From Sphingomonas sp. (GTDB lineage Bacteria > Pseudomonadota > Alphaproteobacteria > Sphingomonadales > Sphingomonadaceae): a stretch of 62,258 nt of DNA. Below the pieces are notes generated by a model. The model was not told the origin of the DNA and did no database searches. It saw nothing but the letters and a program-made list of their open reading frames with translations. Position 1 is the stretch's first letter, and each line of letters starts with the position of its first letter. The stretch spans positions 1 through 62,258 of the forward strand of contig NZ_JANXNX010000030.1 of NCBI RefSeq assembly GCF_025353885.1, written 5' to 3'. Position numbers and translations under genes: made by a program. Below are positions 43,936 to 52,216 of this stretch, in pieces.

Positions 43936-44653
43936 GTCCGGAGGTCCGGGCTCAGATCTTATCTTCACCGGGGGTGGGCGGGCGCGTCCGCTCACGATCA
44001 TCCGCCGCCCGCGCGCACGAACGATGCGGCTCACCGTCGATCCGCGCGACGCCAGTATATTGCTCAGTCTGCCAACCCGCGCGGCATTGCGTCCGGCGCT
44101 GGCCTGGGCGGCGGGCAAGCGCGACTGGATTGAAACCGAACTTGCGCGGTTACCAGGCCCGCATCCGATTGCGCCCGGAATGGTCTTTCTGTTCGGAGGC
44201 GAGCAGGTGCAACTGAACTGGGATTGGTCCCTGCCACGGTCGGTCGGGTTGGCCGATGGCATAATTACTATCGGCGGCCCAGCCGACAGTCTGGCCCCAC
44301 GGTTATTGCGATTTCTGCGACGTGAAGCCCTCACCATGCTTGAGCAGGAGACGCGGATGCTGGCGGCGCGGCACGGCATCTCCGTAACAAGGGTCGCGGT
44401 CGGTGACCCCAAGGCGCGCTGGGGCAGCTGCGCGTCCTCAGGCGATATCCGCTATAGCTGGCGGCTGATCCTTGCTCCCGCTGACGTCCGCCGGGCGACC
44501 GTTGCCCATGAAGTTGCCCACCGGATTCACATGAACCACGGCGCGGCATTTCATGCGCTGGTCGCCGAATTGCATGAAGCCGATCCCAACCCTGCCCGCC
44601 TCTGGTTGCGCAGTCATGGCGCCGCGCTTCACTGGTTCGGACGGGACGGGTAA
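43925..44653 (+). CDS. YgjP-like M48-type metallopeptidase (DUF45)
   Basis: 242 aa. The zinc-binding HExxH is in VAHEVAHRIHMNHGAAFH, with the third ligand probably the downstream His (NHGAAFH). The segment ARWGSCASSGDIRYSWRLIL is the usual DUF45 block. Substrates are unknown. I start at ATG 43925, within the end of the ycgN gene (GATGATC); the longer open frame upstream is antisense-like. Its 3' end overlaps that of the PBP1A gene by 25 bases. Confidence 0.9.
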   Translation: MIFRSGGPGSDLIFTGGGRARPLTIIRRPRARTMRLTVDPRDASILLSLPTRAALRPALAWAAGKRDWIETELARLPGPHPIAPGMVFLFGGEQVQLNWDWSLPRSVGLADGIITIGGPADSLAPRLLRFLRREALTMLEQETRMLAARHGISVTRVAVGDPKARWGSCASSGDIRYSWRLILAPADVRRATVAHEVAHRIHMNHGAAFHALVAELHEADPNPARLWLRSHGAALHWFGRDG

Positions 44654-46683
44654 CCGGGATTGCCGTCGACCCCCTGCGCATTCGGATCGCGTTGCAGAAC
44701 CCCGTCGATCCAGCGCTGGTTCAATTCGGTGGTTGGTTGAGCATCAGGTTGTTGGTCCTTTTCGCGATCGCTGCTATCCGGGGCTCGATCGATCGGCGCG
44801 CCGTTTTCGTCAACGAACTGACCTTCGTCGGCATTGCCGAAATAGGCTTGCTCGTCGGGTTCCAATTGCCATTCCGGCAAGGTTACCTCAGTCTTGAATT
44901 GCTCCACCGGGCGCTTTGCCACCGCCACTTTCATGAATTGCGCAAATGCCTGGGCGGGCGCGCGGCCGCCTTGCAAGCCGGGGATCGGATCGGCGTTGTC
45001 CTTGCCCATCCATACGCCCGTCGTCATGCCGCTCGAAAAGCCTAGGAACCACCCGTCTTTGTTCGAACTTGTCGTGCCGGTCTTGCCCGCGACCGGGCGA
45101 CCGATCTGGGCGGCGCGGGCGGTGCCGGTGTTGACTGCGGTTTGCAGCAAGTCGATCATCTGGGCGGCCACCTGCGGCGAAACCAGCACGTGGCTGCTGT
45201 CGCTCTGGTGCTCATACAAAAGCTTGCCGCTGCCCGTCGTCACTTTCAATATACCATAGGGCGATACTGCCACGCCGTTACCTGAAACCGCTGCAAATGC
45301 GCGGGTCATGTCGATCAGCCGAACGTCGGAGGTGCCCAGAACCATCGACGGGTGGGTGTTGATCGGCGTCGTAATGCCGAACCGACGTGCCATGTCCGCA
45401 ACCGTCGACGTGCCGACTTCGGCCCCGATCTTGGCCGCTATCGTGTTGATCGAATAGGCAAATGCCGTTCGAAGGTTAATTGCACCCGAAAACTTGCGCG
45501 ATGAATTGCGCGGCTTCCAGCCCTGAATGTCGACCGGCTCGTCGACCATCATATCTTGCGGGGTATGCCCGGCTTCCAGCGCGGCGAGATAAACGAACAG
45601 CTTGAAGGCCGATCCCGGCTGGCGCACCGCCTGTGTTGCGCGGTTATAGATCGACGACACATAATCCTTGCCGCCGACCATCGCGCGGACAGCACCGTCA
45701 CGGTCGAGCGCGACGAGCGCACCCTGCGCGCCCGCCGGAGTGTTGGTGCGAATCGACGTATCGGCCTGGCGCTGCATGTTCAGGTCGAGCGTCGTCCAAA
45801 CCTCGATCGGCTCGCTGCTTTCATCGATCATCGTGTCGAGCTGCGGCAGCGCCCAGTCGGTAAAATAACGGACGCTGTTCTGTTTGGGTTCGGGGGCCAG
45901 CGCCACCGTTTCGGGCGCGGCGTCGGCCGCCTGTCGAGCGGTGATGTCGCCATGATCGCGCATGACGCCCAGAACGACCTGCGCGCGGCCCACGGCGGCC
46001 TTGGCATCGGCGCTGGGTGAATAGTTCGACGGCGCCTTGACCAATCCGGCAATGATCGCGGCCTCTCCCAATGACAAGCCATTGGCGGGATGACCAAAGA
46101 ATTTGCGTGACGCGGCATCGACGCCATAGGCACCGCCGCCGAAATACACCTTGTTCAGGTAAAGCTCGAGCACCTGATCCTTCGAAAACTTGCGCTCGAT
46201 CGCCAGCGCCAGCACGATTTCGCGGATTTTGCGCGTCCACGTCTTGTTGTTCGTCAGGAAGACATTGCGCGCCAGCTGTTGCGTGATCGTCGACCCGCCT
46301 TGCCGCCACGACCCGGTAGTCGCTCGAACCTGGATCGAGCGGGCGATGCCGATGGGATCGACGCCGGGATGCGAGCGAAACCGGCGATCCTCGACCGCAA
46401 CCATGGCCGTCTTCATCGTGTCAGGAATCTGGTCGATGCCGAGCCATTGCCCATAACTGGGCCCGATCGACACCAGCACCGTGCCGTCGACGGCATGAAC
46501 CCGGATCATCTGGCCGTTGGGTGACGATTTCAATTCGGAGAAAGAGGGCAGCGACGAATAGGCCACGGCAATCGTAACGATGAGCGCAATCGCCCCAAGG
46601 ATTGCAGCAAACAGCCCGATCCGAAAAATACGCCCTAACCAGCCGAAGCGTCTTGGACTGGAAGGATTGTTGCGCGACGCCAT
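44629..46683 (-). CDS. Class A penicillin-binding protein 1A (bifunctional peptidoglycan synthase)
   Basis: 684 aa. Single N-terminal anchor (IGLFAAILGAIALIVTIAVA). The glycosyltransferase domain has the catalytic Glu in VAVEDRRFRSHPGVDPIGIA and GGSTITQQLARN. The transpeptidase domain has SAFK (RQPGSAFKLFVYL), YSINT (SxN) and KTGTTSSNKDGW. It makes and cross-links glycan strands. The tail is rich in Asp/Gln. The gene stands alone on this strand, 44 bases after msrB. Confidence 0.94.
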   Translation of the reverse strand: MASRNNPSSPRRFGWLGRIFRIGLFAAILGAIALIVTIAVAYSSLPSFSELKSSPNGQMIRVHAVDGTVLVSIGPSYGQWLGIDQIPDTMKTAMVAVEDRRFRSHPGVDPIGIARSIQVRATTGSWRQGGSTITQQLARNVFLTNNKTWTRKIREIVLALAIERKFSKDQVLELYLNKVYFGGGAYGVDAASRKFFGHPANGLSLGEAAIIAGLVKAPSNYSPSADAKAAVGRAQVVLGVMRDHGDITARQAADAAPETVALAPEPKQNSVRYFTDWALPQLDTMIDESSEPIEVWTTLDLNMQRQADTSIRTNTPAGAQGALVALDRDGAVRAMVGGKDYVSSIYNRATQAVRQPGSAFKLFVYLAALEAGHTPQDMMVDEPVDIQGWKPRNSSRKFSGAINLRTAFAYSINTIAAKIGAEVGTSTVADMARRFGITTPINTHPSMVLGTSDVRLIDMTRAFAAVSGNGVAVSPYGILKVTTGSGKLLYEHQSDSSHVLVSPQVAAQMIDLLQTAVNTGTARAAQIGRPVAGKTGTTSSNKDGWFLGFSSGMTTGVWMGKDNADPIPGLQGGRAPAQAFAQFMKVAVAKRPVEQFKTEVTLPEWQLEPDEQAYFGNADEGQFVDENGAPIDRAPDSSDREKDQQPDAQPTTELNQRWIDGVLQRDPNAQGVDGNPGYPSRPNQ

Positions 46684-46727
46684 CGGGAGCGGAGGGTTAG
46701 CCGCTAACCCAGCCGCTCACAAGCAGC

Positions 46728-47123
46728 TTACGCCTTGGAGTCAAAGTCCAGCGACGCGCTGTTCATGCAATAGCGCAGGCCGGTTTCGGCAGGGCCGTCA
46801 GGGAAGACATGACCCAAATGCCCGTCGCAGGTGGCACACCGAACTTCAGTGCGACGCATGCCGTGGCTGACATCGCTGTGCTCGACGACGGCATCGCTGC
46901 TGGCAGGCTTGATAAAGCTGGGCCAGCCCGAGCCTGAATCGAACTTGGCATCGCTGGTGAACAGCTCGGCACCGCAACCCGCGCACCGATAGGTTCCCGG
47001 CATTTTGTTGTCGTCATAAATGCCCGTGAACGCCCGTTCGGTGCCCGCTTCGCGCAGCACGTGATACTGTTCGGGCGAAAGGCGCTTTTTCCATTCGCTT
47101 TCGGGGAGATTGATTTTTTCCAT
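46728..47123 (-). CDS. msrB: Peptide-methionine (R)-S-oxide reductase
   Basis: Reduces the R form of methionine sulfoxide. 131 aa. Zinc-binding CxxC pairs are CAGC and CATC; the active region is GSGWPSF and the catalytic Cys lies in [14 protein letters not shown] start at ATG 47123 ([11 protein letters not shown]), because the longer open frame overlaps the FAD oxidoreductase out of frame. That oxidoreductase ends 31 bases upstream. Confidence 0.95.
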   Translation of the reverse strand: MEKINLPESEWKKRLSPEQYHVLREAGTERAFTGIYDDNKMPGTYRCAGCGAELFTSDAKFDSGSGWPSFIKPASSDAVVEHSDVSHGMRRTEVRCATCDGHLGHVFPDGPAETGLRYCMNSASLDFDSKA

Positions 47124-47154
47124 GCAGTCCAGATGGGGCGAGGCACAGCCCGGT

Positions 47155-48243
47155 TCAATCCCCGATGCGCGTTGCCTGTGCAAAGAGTTTGGCGAGGCCC
47201 GGTGCAAAGCGGAGGAACTGGACCCCGAGCCCGGCCGACCACCTCGATTCTCCGCGTTCCCACAGGAATTTCGCAACGGCGACCGGTCGTTTCGTCCGGC
47301 GGGCAAATGCCTGTTGATAGAATGGAGCCGCCGTTGCACCGCCCGCCATCCAGGCCTCGGCGGCCGCGACCCCGCTGGCGATGGCAATGCCCATCCCTTC
47401 GCCAGCCAGCGATGGGATAACCGCCGCCTGGTCGCCCAGCCGGAAAATACCGGGGGCGGTGTCCAGCGCACGCCAGCCATAGGGGACCGACGCGATCGCT
47501 TCCGGCTCGCAAGCCTCGGCCAGCCATTGCAGCCGCTCCTCCAAATGCGGAGACTTTGCACTCAATTCGGCAAACAGGGTCGCGGGTTTCCCGTCAGCTT
47601 CGGCCAAGCGTGATTTGCGAACCGCCAGGCACAGGTTCGCGCTGCCATCCTCCTGCAGCAACAGCCCGGCATAGCCCCGGTCGAACAGGTGAAGTTCGAT
47701 ACCGCTGCCGATCAGCGCCGACAGTCGCGGGTGCGGTGCGATGCGCAGTCGCAGGCCGAGGGTCGGATCGTGACCGCCGATCCGGGGGCGCGCCAGGCCG
47801 CGCACATCATGTTTGCCCGTCGCTAGAAAGATCGCGTCTGCCGTGAAACTTCCCCGGTCGGTGCGCACCACATCCGCGACGATGCCGCGAACATTTGCAA
47901 TTTCCAGCCCGGCCCCGGCCGCAACGGCGTGTTCCAGCATGATCGTGTCCAACCTGCGTCGCGACAGTCCGATCGCCCCCGCGGGCAAACGGGCCGATGC
48001 CGTCCGATTGCCTGAATAAACCCGCACGTGATCGATAGCGTGGCCGCCCAATTCCTGAGCGCCAATCCCCAGCCGCCCAAGCTGCTGCAAAGTCCGCCAG
48101 CTCAGGAAGCCGCCACAAAGCGCGTCGCCGATCACGCGCTGACGCTCGACGACCAGCGGCCTGCGACCCTGGCGGGCCATCGTTATCGCGGCAGCGGACC
48201 CCGCGGGCCCGCCACCGACGATCAGCGGATCGCTTCGACGCAC
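47155..48243 (-). CDS. FAD-dependent oxidoreductase (geranylgeranyl-reductase / tryptophan-halogenase-like) of the PKS cluster
   Basis: 362 aa. The FAD motif is [20 protein letters not shown] at the very N-terminus and the second FAD motif is [30 protein letters not shown]-like (here [14 protein letters not shown]) is typical of the geranylgeranyl-reductase-type family. I start at GTG 48243, since the N-terminal 65 codons of the longer frame overlap the methyltransferase. Third gene of the type III PKS cluster; it may hydroxylate or reduce the polyketide product. Confidence 0.83.
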   Translation of the reverse strand: MRRSDPLIVGGGPAGSAAAITMARQGRRPLVVERQRVIGDALCGGFLSWRTLQQLGRLGIGAQELGGHAIDHVRVYSGNRTASARLPAGAIGLSRRRLDTIMLEHAVAAGAGLEIANVRGIVADVVRTDRGSFTADAIFLATGKHDVRGLARPRIGGHDPTLGLRLRIAPHPRLSALIGSGIELHLFDRGYAGLLLQEDGSANLCLAVRKSRLAEADGKPATLFAELSAKSPHLEERLQWLAEACEPEAIASVPYGWRALDTAPGIFRLGDQAAVIPSLAGEGMGIAIASGVAAAEAWMAGGATAAPFYQQAFARRTKRPVAVAKFLWERGESRWSAGLGVQFLRFAPGLAKLFAQATRIGD

Positions 48244-48905
48244 AGGCGAAATGGAAATATGCGGCGGATACTGGCGCGGACTCCCGCCTGGTGCAGGATC
48301 GCGGGCCATTCCCCGGGCCGGTAACTGCGCGCGATGGATAGCTGGCCATCGTGACGCACGATGCGATGCCAGCGCATCAGGCGGGCCAAGACAGGAAACC
48401 CCAGCCAGGCAAAACCATGCCGGTGGAGATCGTTGATGAACCACCCTGCCCGCGCCTCGCGATCCATGAACTGCAAGAAGGTGATCAGCTGGTCATGGCT
48501 CATATGATGGGCGACGAGGCTGGAAATGATCAGGTCGAAATGCTCGCCCACAAGGTCGCTATAATCGCCCGCCCGGTACTCGATCTTCAGCGCGGCGGAG
48601 GTCGCGGCGCGCCCGGCGGCCACGCTGTTGGGATTCAGGTCGATCCCAACCAGATCAGCGACAATGCCCCGTTTCGCTGCCCAGCGCGCAACCGTCCGCA
48701 ACATGTCGCCCTCGCCAAAACCCACGTCGAGCAGCCGAAAGGACTTTCGTCCAGCCAGCGCGCGTGCGAGAAAATCGAGCGTCGGACGCCGCGCCATCGT
48801 CATCGTATTGACCGTAGCGAGATCGCGGAGCACCGCCGCATAGGTGGCGGCGGGCAGATCGGGCGCGTCCATCAGTTCCTCGGCAGTGGCACGCTTTTCC
48901 AGCAT
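48222..48905 (-). CDS. Class I SAM-dependent methyltransferase of the PKS cluster
   Basis: 227 aa. The SAM motif is FRLLDVGFGEGDMLRTVARW, then VGIDLNPNSVAAGRA; HMSHDQLITFLQFMDREARA follows the substrate side. It starts at ATG 48905, sharing its A with the PKS stop (TGATG), so PKS and methyltransferase are co-translated. It overlaps the oxidoreductase gene by 22 bases. Probably methylates the polyketide product (inference from context). Confidence 0.85.
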   Translation of the reverse strand: MLEKRATAEELMDAPDLPAATYAAVLRDLATVNTMTMARRPTLDFLARALAGRKSFRLLDVGFGEGDMLRTVARWAAKRGIVADLVGIDLNPNSVAAGRAATSAALKIEYRAGDYSDLVGEHFDLIISSLVAHHMSHDQLITFLQFMDREARAGWFINDLHRHGFAWLGFPVLARLMRWHRIVRHDGQLSIARSYRPGEWPAILHQAGVRASIRRIFPFRLCVEAIR

Positions 48906-49984
48906 CAGCCGTCGACCCAGCCATAGCGTAAACCTTCGGCGGCAAGGCCGGGACCAAAGGCGAGCGCAACGCCCTGCATCGGGCGGTTCTCCATCATGCG
49001 GGAAAGGACAAACATCAGTGTGGCCGACGACATATTGCCAAAATCCTGCAACACTTCGCGCGACGCCGCCAGCGCGTCGGGGGCAAGACCCAACGTCGTT
49101 TCGACGGCATCGAGGATCGACCGACCGCCAGCGTGAACGGCCCAGCCGTCGATGGCGCGGGGATCGACTCCGCCCGTCAGCGCACGTCGTGTGACCGGGT
49201 CCGACAATGCCTCGCCCAGCTTGGCCGGGACGGCACCCGACAGATGCATGGCAAATCCGGTGTCGCCGATCGCCCAGCGTATCAGGCCGTCCGAATCCTT
49301 GACGGTCGCGGCAAAGGGGTCACCCAACGCCAACCCCTTGCCCTCAGCAGTCACGACGGCTGCGGCCGCGCCGTCCCCGAACTGGAGCATCGCCAGCAAC
49401 GGTTCGATGTCGAGGTCAGCTTGCAGATGTAGAGTGGACAGCTCGACGGTGACAACCAGCACGCGCGCTTCGGGTTCGGACCGGACGATGTGCCGTGCAG
49501 TTTTCAACGCGGTTACCGCGGCATAGCACCCCATGAATCCGATCAGCGTCCGTTCCACCGATGCCGACAGGCCCAACCGAGTGGCAATGATCTGATCGAT
49601 TCCCGGTGCCACAAAGCCGGTGCAGCTTGCCACGACCAAATGGGTGATCTCCCCCAGTTCCGGCAGAGTGGCAATCGCTGCAAGCGCGAGGGCTGGTGCG
49701 GCTTCGGCATAAATTCGCATTCGCTCCGACGTCGGCGGCATCAGGCCATCGGCGTAAAAGCCCCCGGGTTCGACCGGCGACCCGCCGTCCGCGCTGATGG
49801 GCAAGACCGACCAGCGATGCCGGATACCCGCGCGCTGCGCCATGCGTTCGAACAGCCGCGAATTGCGACCGCCATCCAGGCGTGCGCGTGCCCATCCGAT
49901 GAATGCATCATGGATATCGTGCGACGGAACCGCCGTGCCGATTGCATTTATTCTTGGTATTGCGACCACGCGCGACTTTGGCAT
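48905..49984 (-). CDS. Type III polyketide synthase (chalcone-synthase-like)
   Basis: 359 aa homodimeric ketosynthase that extends a CoA-linked starter with malonyl-CoA. The catalytic triad is visible: Cys153 in IGFMGCYAAVTAL, His284 in GWAVHAGGRS and Asn317 in LQDFGNMSSATLMFVLSR. It starts at ATG 49984 (MPKSRVVAIPRINAIG); the 29 extra codons upstream look non-coding. First gene of a three-gene cluster with a methyltransferase and an FAD enzyme, a composition like the Streptomyces srsABC operon that makes methylated phenolic lipids. The product here is unknown. Confidence 0.92.
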   Translation of the reverse strand: MPKSRVVAIPRINAIGTAVPSHDIHDAFIGWARARLDGGRNSRLFERMAQRAGIRHRWSVLPISADGGSPVEPGGFYADGLMPPTSERMRIYAEAAPALALAAIATLPELGEITHLVVASCTGFVAPGIDQIIATRLGLSASVERTLIGFMGCYAAVTALKTARHIVRSEPEARVLVVTVELSTLHLQADLDIEPLLAMLQFGDGAAAAVVTAEGKGLALGDPFAATVKDSDGLIRWAIGDTGFAMHLSGAVPAKLGEALSDPVTRRALTGGVDPRAIDGWAVHAGGRSILDAVETTLGLAPDALAASREVLQDFGNMSSATLMFVLSRMMENRPMQGVALAFGPGLAAEGLRYGWVDG

Positions 49985-50069
49985 CCCCAACCAAACGCAG
50001 CAATGGCCATATTGGCTGCAATGTCGCATAGTTAACCGGTCGTTGACGCGTGATCGGTAGGGGCGGTGC

Positions 50070-50573
50070 ATGGACCGCCGCGCGCTCTTTGCACTCCTTG
50101 CCTTGCTGCCAATTCAGGCACGGGCGCAGTGTCAGCTTTGTAAACCCACGGCGAAAGCAGAAGCTGCACCGCCTGGCCGTGCGCTCACCATCGAAATCCA
50201 GTCGTCGCTCAATTTCAGCCGGGTGGCGCAAAAGGGCAGCGGGTCTGGCAGCGTCATTGTCAACGAACGATCGGGCGCGCGCTCGGTAAGCGGGGGGCTG
50301 GTCGACCTGGGCGGCATGTCACTGAAGGGCAGTGTCCGCCTCACTGGCGATCCGCTCAGGCACATCCGCATCAGCCTGCCGTCGTCGATCAGGCTGACAT
50401 CCGCCGACGGCGGCAGCGCAGAAGTAGTCGATCTTCGCACCGATCTGCCCGGCGACCCCGCGCTCGACGCCACGGGATCGCTCAATTTCTCGTTCGGCGG
50501 ACGTCTCGTCGTCAGCGGGGGAACGTCCGGTGACCTGCGGGGTCGTATCCCGATCGTGGCGGATTATCAGTAA
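50070..50573 (+). CDS. DUF4402 secreted protein 1 (pilin-like subunit candidate)
   Basis: 168 aa. Signal peptide RRALFALLALLPIQARAQ, then a CQLC cysteine pair, then a beta-rich domain with alternating hydrophobic strands (HIRISLPSSIRLTSADGG). DUF4402 domains resemble the SCPU/pilin fold. The C-terminus PIVADYQ has the same ending (DYQ) as the next protein, comparable to the last strand of chaperone-usher pilins. It is divergent from the PKS cluster and 162 bases before the second subunit. Confidence 0.72.
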   Translation: MDRRALFALLALLPIQARAQCQLCKPTAKAEAAPPGRALTIEIQSSLNFSRVAQKGSGSGSVIVNERSGARSVSGGLVDLGGMSLKGSVRLTGDPLRHIRISLPSSIRLTSADGGSAEVVDLRTDLPGDPALDATGSLNFSFGGRLVVSGGTSGDLRGRIPIVADYQ

Positions 50574-50735
50574 CAGCGACTGGCGATCGCAGCAGGTGGC
50601 CAAAGATTAAATGGCTGTTTACCAAGTGTTGCAATCCATTCTGAACGACCGGTGCGGCAAAGGGTCCTTCGCGACGGGACGTGGGGTCCTTTCACGCTGG
50701 CTTTGGCCAGTCAATTTACCGGGGACCAACCTGCT

Positions 50736-51230
50736 ATGACTATTCGTTCGTTCAAGGCCGTTCTGGCCGGCTCCGCCATGCTCGCTCTCGCTTTGGGCGC
50801 AACTTCGGCACAGGCTGCAAACACCGCAACCGCAACTGCAACCGCATCGATCCTGAAGCAGGTTTCGGTCACGAAGACTGCCGATCTCAACTTCGGCACG
50901 ATCGTCACCGGCACGACTGCTGCCACCGTGGTAATTTCGCCAGCCGGTGGCCGTACTTGTGGCACGGGACTCGTCTGCACCAATGCCGTAACGGCTGCGG
51001 CTTTCGGCATTGTCGGCACGACTGCACAGACGGTTACCCTGGCGGCGGCCGGTCCGGTTACCCTGACAGCAGGCGCCAACACGATGTCGGCGACACTGCA
51101 GACATCTTCGGCGACGCGTGTCCTGAACGGCACCGACAGCTTCACGGTCGGCGGCACGCTCAGCGTTGCTGCCAACCAGGCCGATGGCGTCTACACCGGC
51201 AGCTTCTCAGTCACTGTCGACTACCAGTAA
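50736..51230 (+). CDS. DUF4402 secreted protein 2 (pilin-like subunit candidate)
   Basis: 164 aa. Signal peptide FKAVLAGSAMLALALGATSAQA, a Thr/Ala-rich mature region, one Cys pair likely forming a disulfide (RTCGTGLVCTNAV), and the C-terminus SFSVTVDYQ. It is low in charged residues and Thr-rich like secreted fibre proteins. I start at ATG 50736, because upstream frame is not conserved. A strong terminator follows it, before the chaperone, which suggests abundant expression of this subunit on its own mRNA. Confidence 0.75.
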   Translation: MTIRSFKAVLAGSAMLALALGATSAQAANTATATATASILKQVSVTKTADLNFGTIVTGTTAATVVISPAGGRTCGTGLVCTNAVTAAAFGIVGTTAQTVTLAAAGPVTLTAGANTMSATLQTSSATRVLNGTDSFTVGGTLSVAANQADGVYTGSFSVTVDYQ

Positions 51231-51252
51231 GCCTCGCTATTAGTCAGGATCT

Positions 51253-51284
51253 GGCCCGTCGGTTCGTTCCGGCGGGCCATTTTC
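51253..51284 (+). terminator. Intrinsic terminator after DUF4402 protein 2
   Basis: GGCCCGTCGG (51253-51262) pairs with CCGGCGGGCC (51269-51278), with one G-T wobble, around TTCGTT, followed by ATTTTCTT. It separates the subunit gene from the chaperone and usher genes. Confidence 0.8.
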
Positions 51285-51375
51285 TTGTCCACGGTCACCG
51301 CATGGTTAGCACAATATAAACCCTGTTCGCCCATGGTCGGAACACTGGCCGTCCTTGGCCAGCGGGGACCATTCG

Positions 51376-52188
51376 ATGCTAAAAATTCAGCGGAGCGCCA
51401 TTGCGCTCGCTCTTACCAGTTTTGCCCAGCCGGTGCTGGCCGCCGGAGATCTGCTGGTTGCGCCGACCAGGGTCATTCTCGATGGTGGCCGTGGCACCGA
51501 AGTCATCCTGAACAATGTCGGTGCCGAAACCGCCACCTATCGCGTTTCGCTCGAACTGCGTCGGATGACGGCAAATGGGCAGTTGGATGAAGTGCCGACA
51601 GAGGCCGCCACTCCCCGAGAAAAGGCAACGCTGGCGATGATCAGCTATGCGCCGCGTCGGGTTGTCTTGCCGCCCAACCAGCCCCAGGCGATTCGAATCG
51701 GTGCGCGCTTTGCTGCCGACCTCCCCGATGGCGAATATCGCGCCCACATGTTGTTCCGGGCCATTCCCGACGCAAAGGCGGTCACGGCCACGCCTGTCCG
51801 CGAGGGGCTCTCGATCGCGTTGACGCCGATCTATGGTGTCACGATTCCGATCATCGTACGGAAGGGGGCGCTGAAGGCAAGCGCGGCGATTTCGGATGTT
51901 CGGATGACGCGCGATGGCAATGGCCCGGCGCTGAGTTTCACATTGGCGCGCAGTGGCGATCGGTCGACTTATGGCCGGATCAGGGTCACCAAGGCGGGGC
52001 AGCCCAAACCGATATTCGAGGCCCGTGGCATTGCCGTCTATGCCGAAGTCGCCCAGCGCACGGTCGCCCTGCCGATCCAGGATGCGGCAACGGCCTTGTC
52101 GATGAATGGCCCGGTCAAGGTCGAGTATCTTGAGGAAGGTGAATCGGGCGGCGGCACCATCGCCGAAGTCAGCGCGGTGCTGCGCTAG
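51376..52188 (+). CDS. PapD/FimC-like periplasmic chaperone
   Basis: 270 aa. Signal peptide SAIALALTSFAQPVLAAG. The first Ig-like domain carries LLVAPTRVILDGGRGTEVIL and SYAPRRVVLPPNQPQAIRIG, matching the pilus-chaperone pattern of a G1 strand with alternating hydrophobic residues. The second domain ends the protein. Such chaperones hold fibre subunits by donor-strand complementation until they reach the usher. I start at ATG 51376 (MLKIQRS). The usher-like gene starts 28 bases further on. Confidence 0.8.
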   Translation: MLKIQRSAIALALTSFAQPVLAAGDLLVAPTRVILDGGRGTEVILNNVGAETATYRVSLELRRMTANGQLDEVPTEAATPREKATLAMISYAPRRVVLPPNQPQAIRIGARFAADLPDGEYRAHMLFRAIPDAKAVTATPVREGLSIALTPIYGVTIPIIVRKGALKASAAISDVRMTRDGNGPALSFTLARSGDRSTYGRIRVTKAGQPKPIFEARGIAVYAEVAQRTVALPIQDAATALSMNGPVKVEYLEEGESGGGTIAEVSAVLR

Positions 52189-52216
52189 GAAACGCGAGGC
52201 CTCAGGGTCTGCCGCC

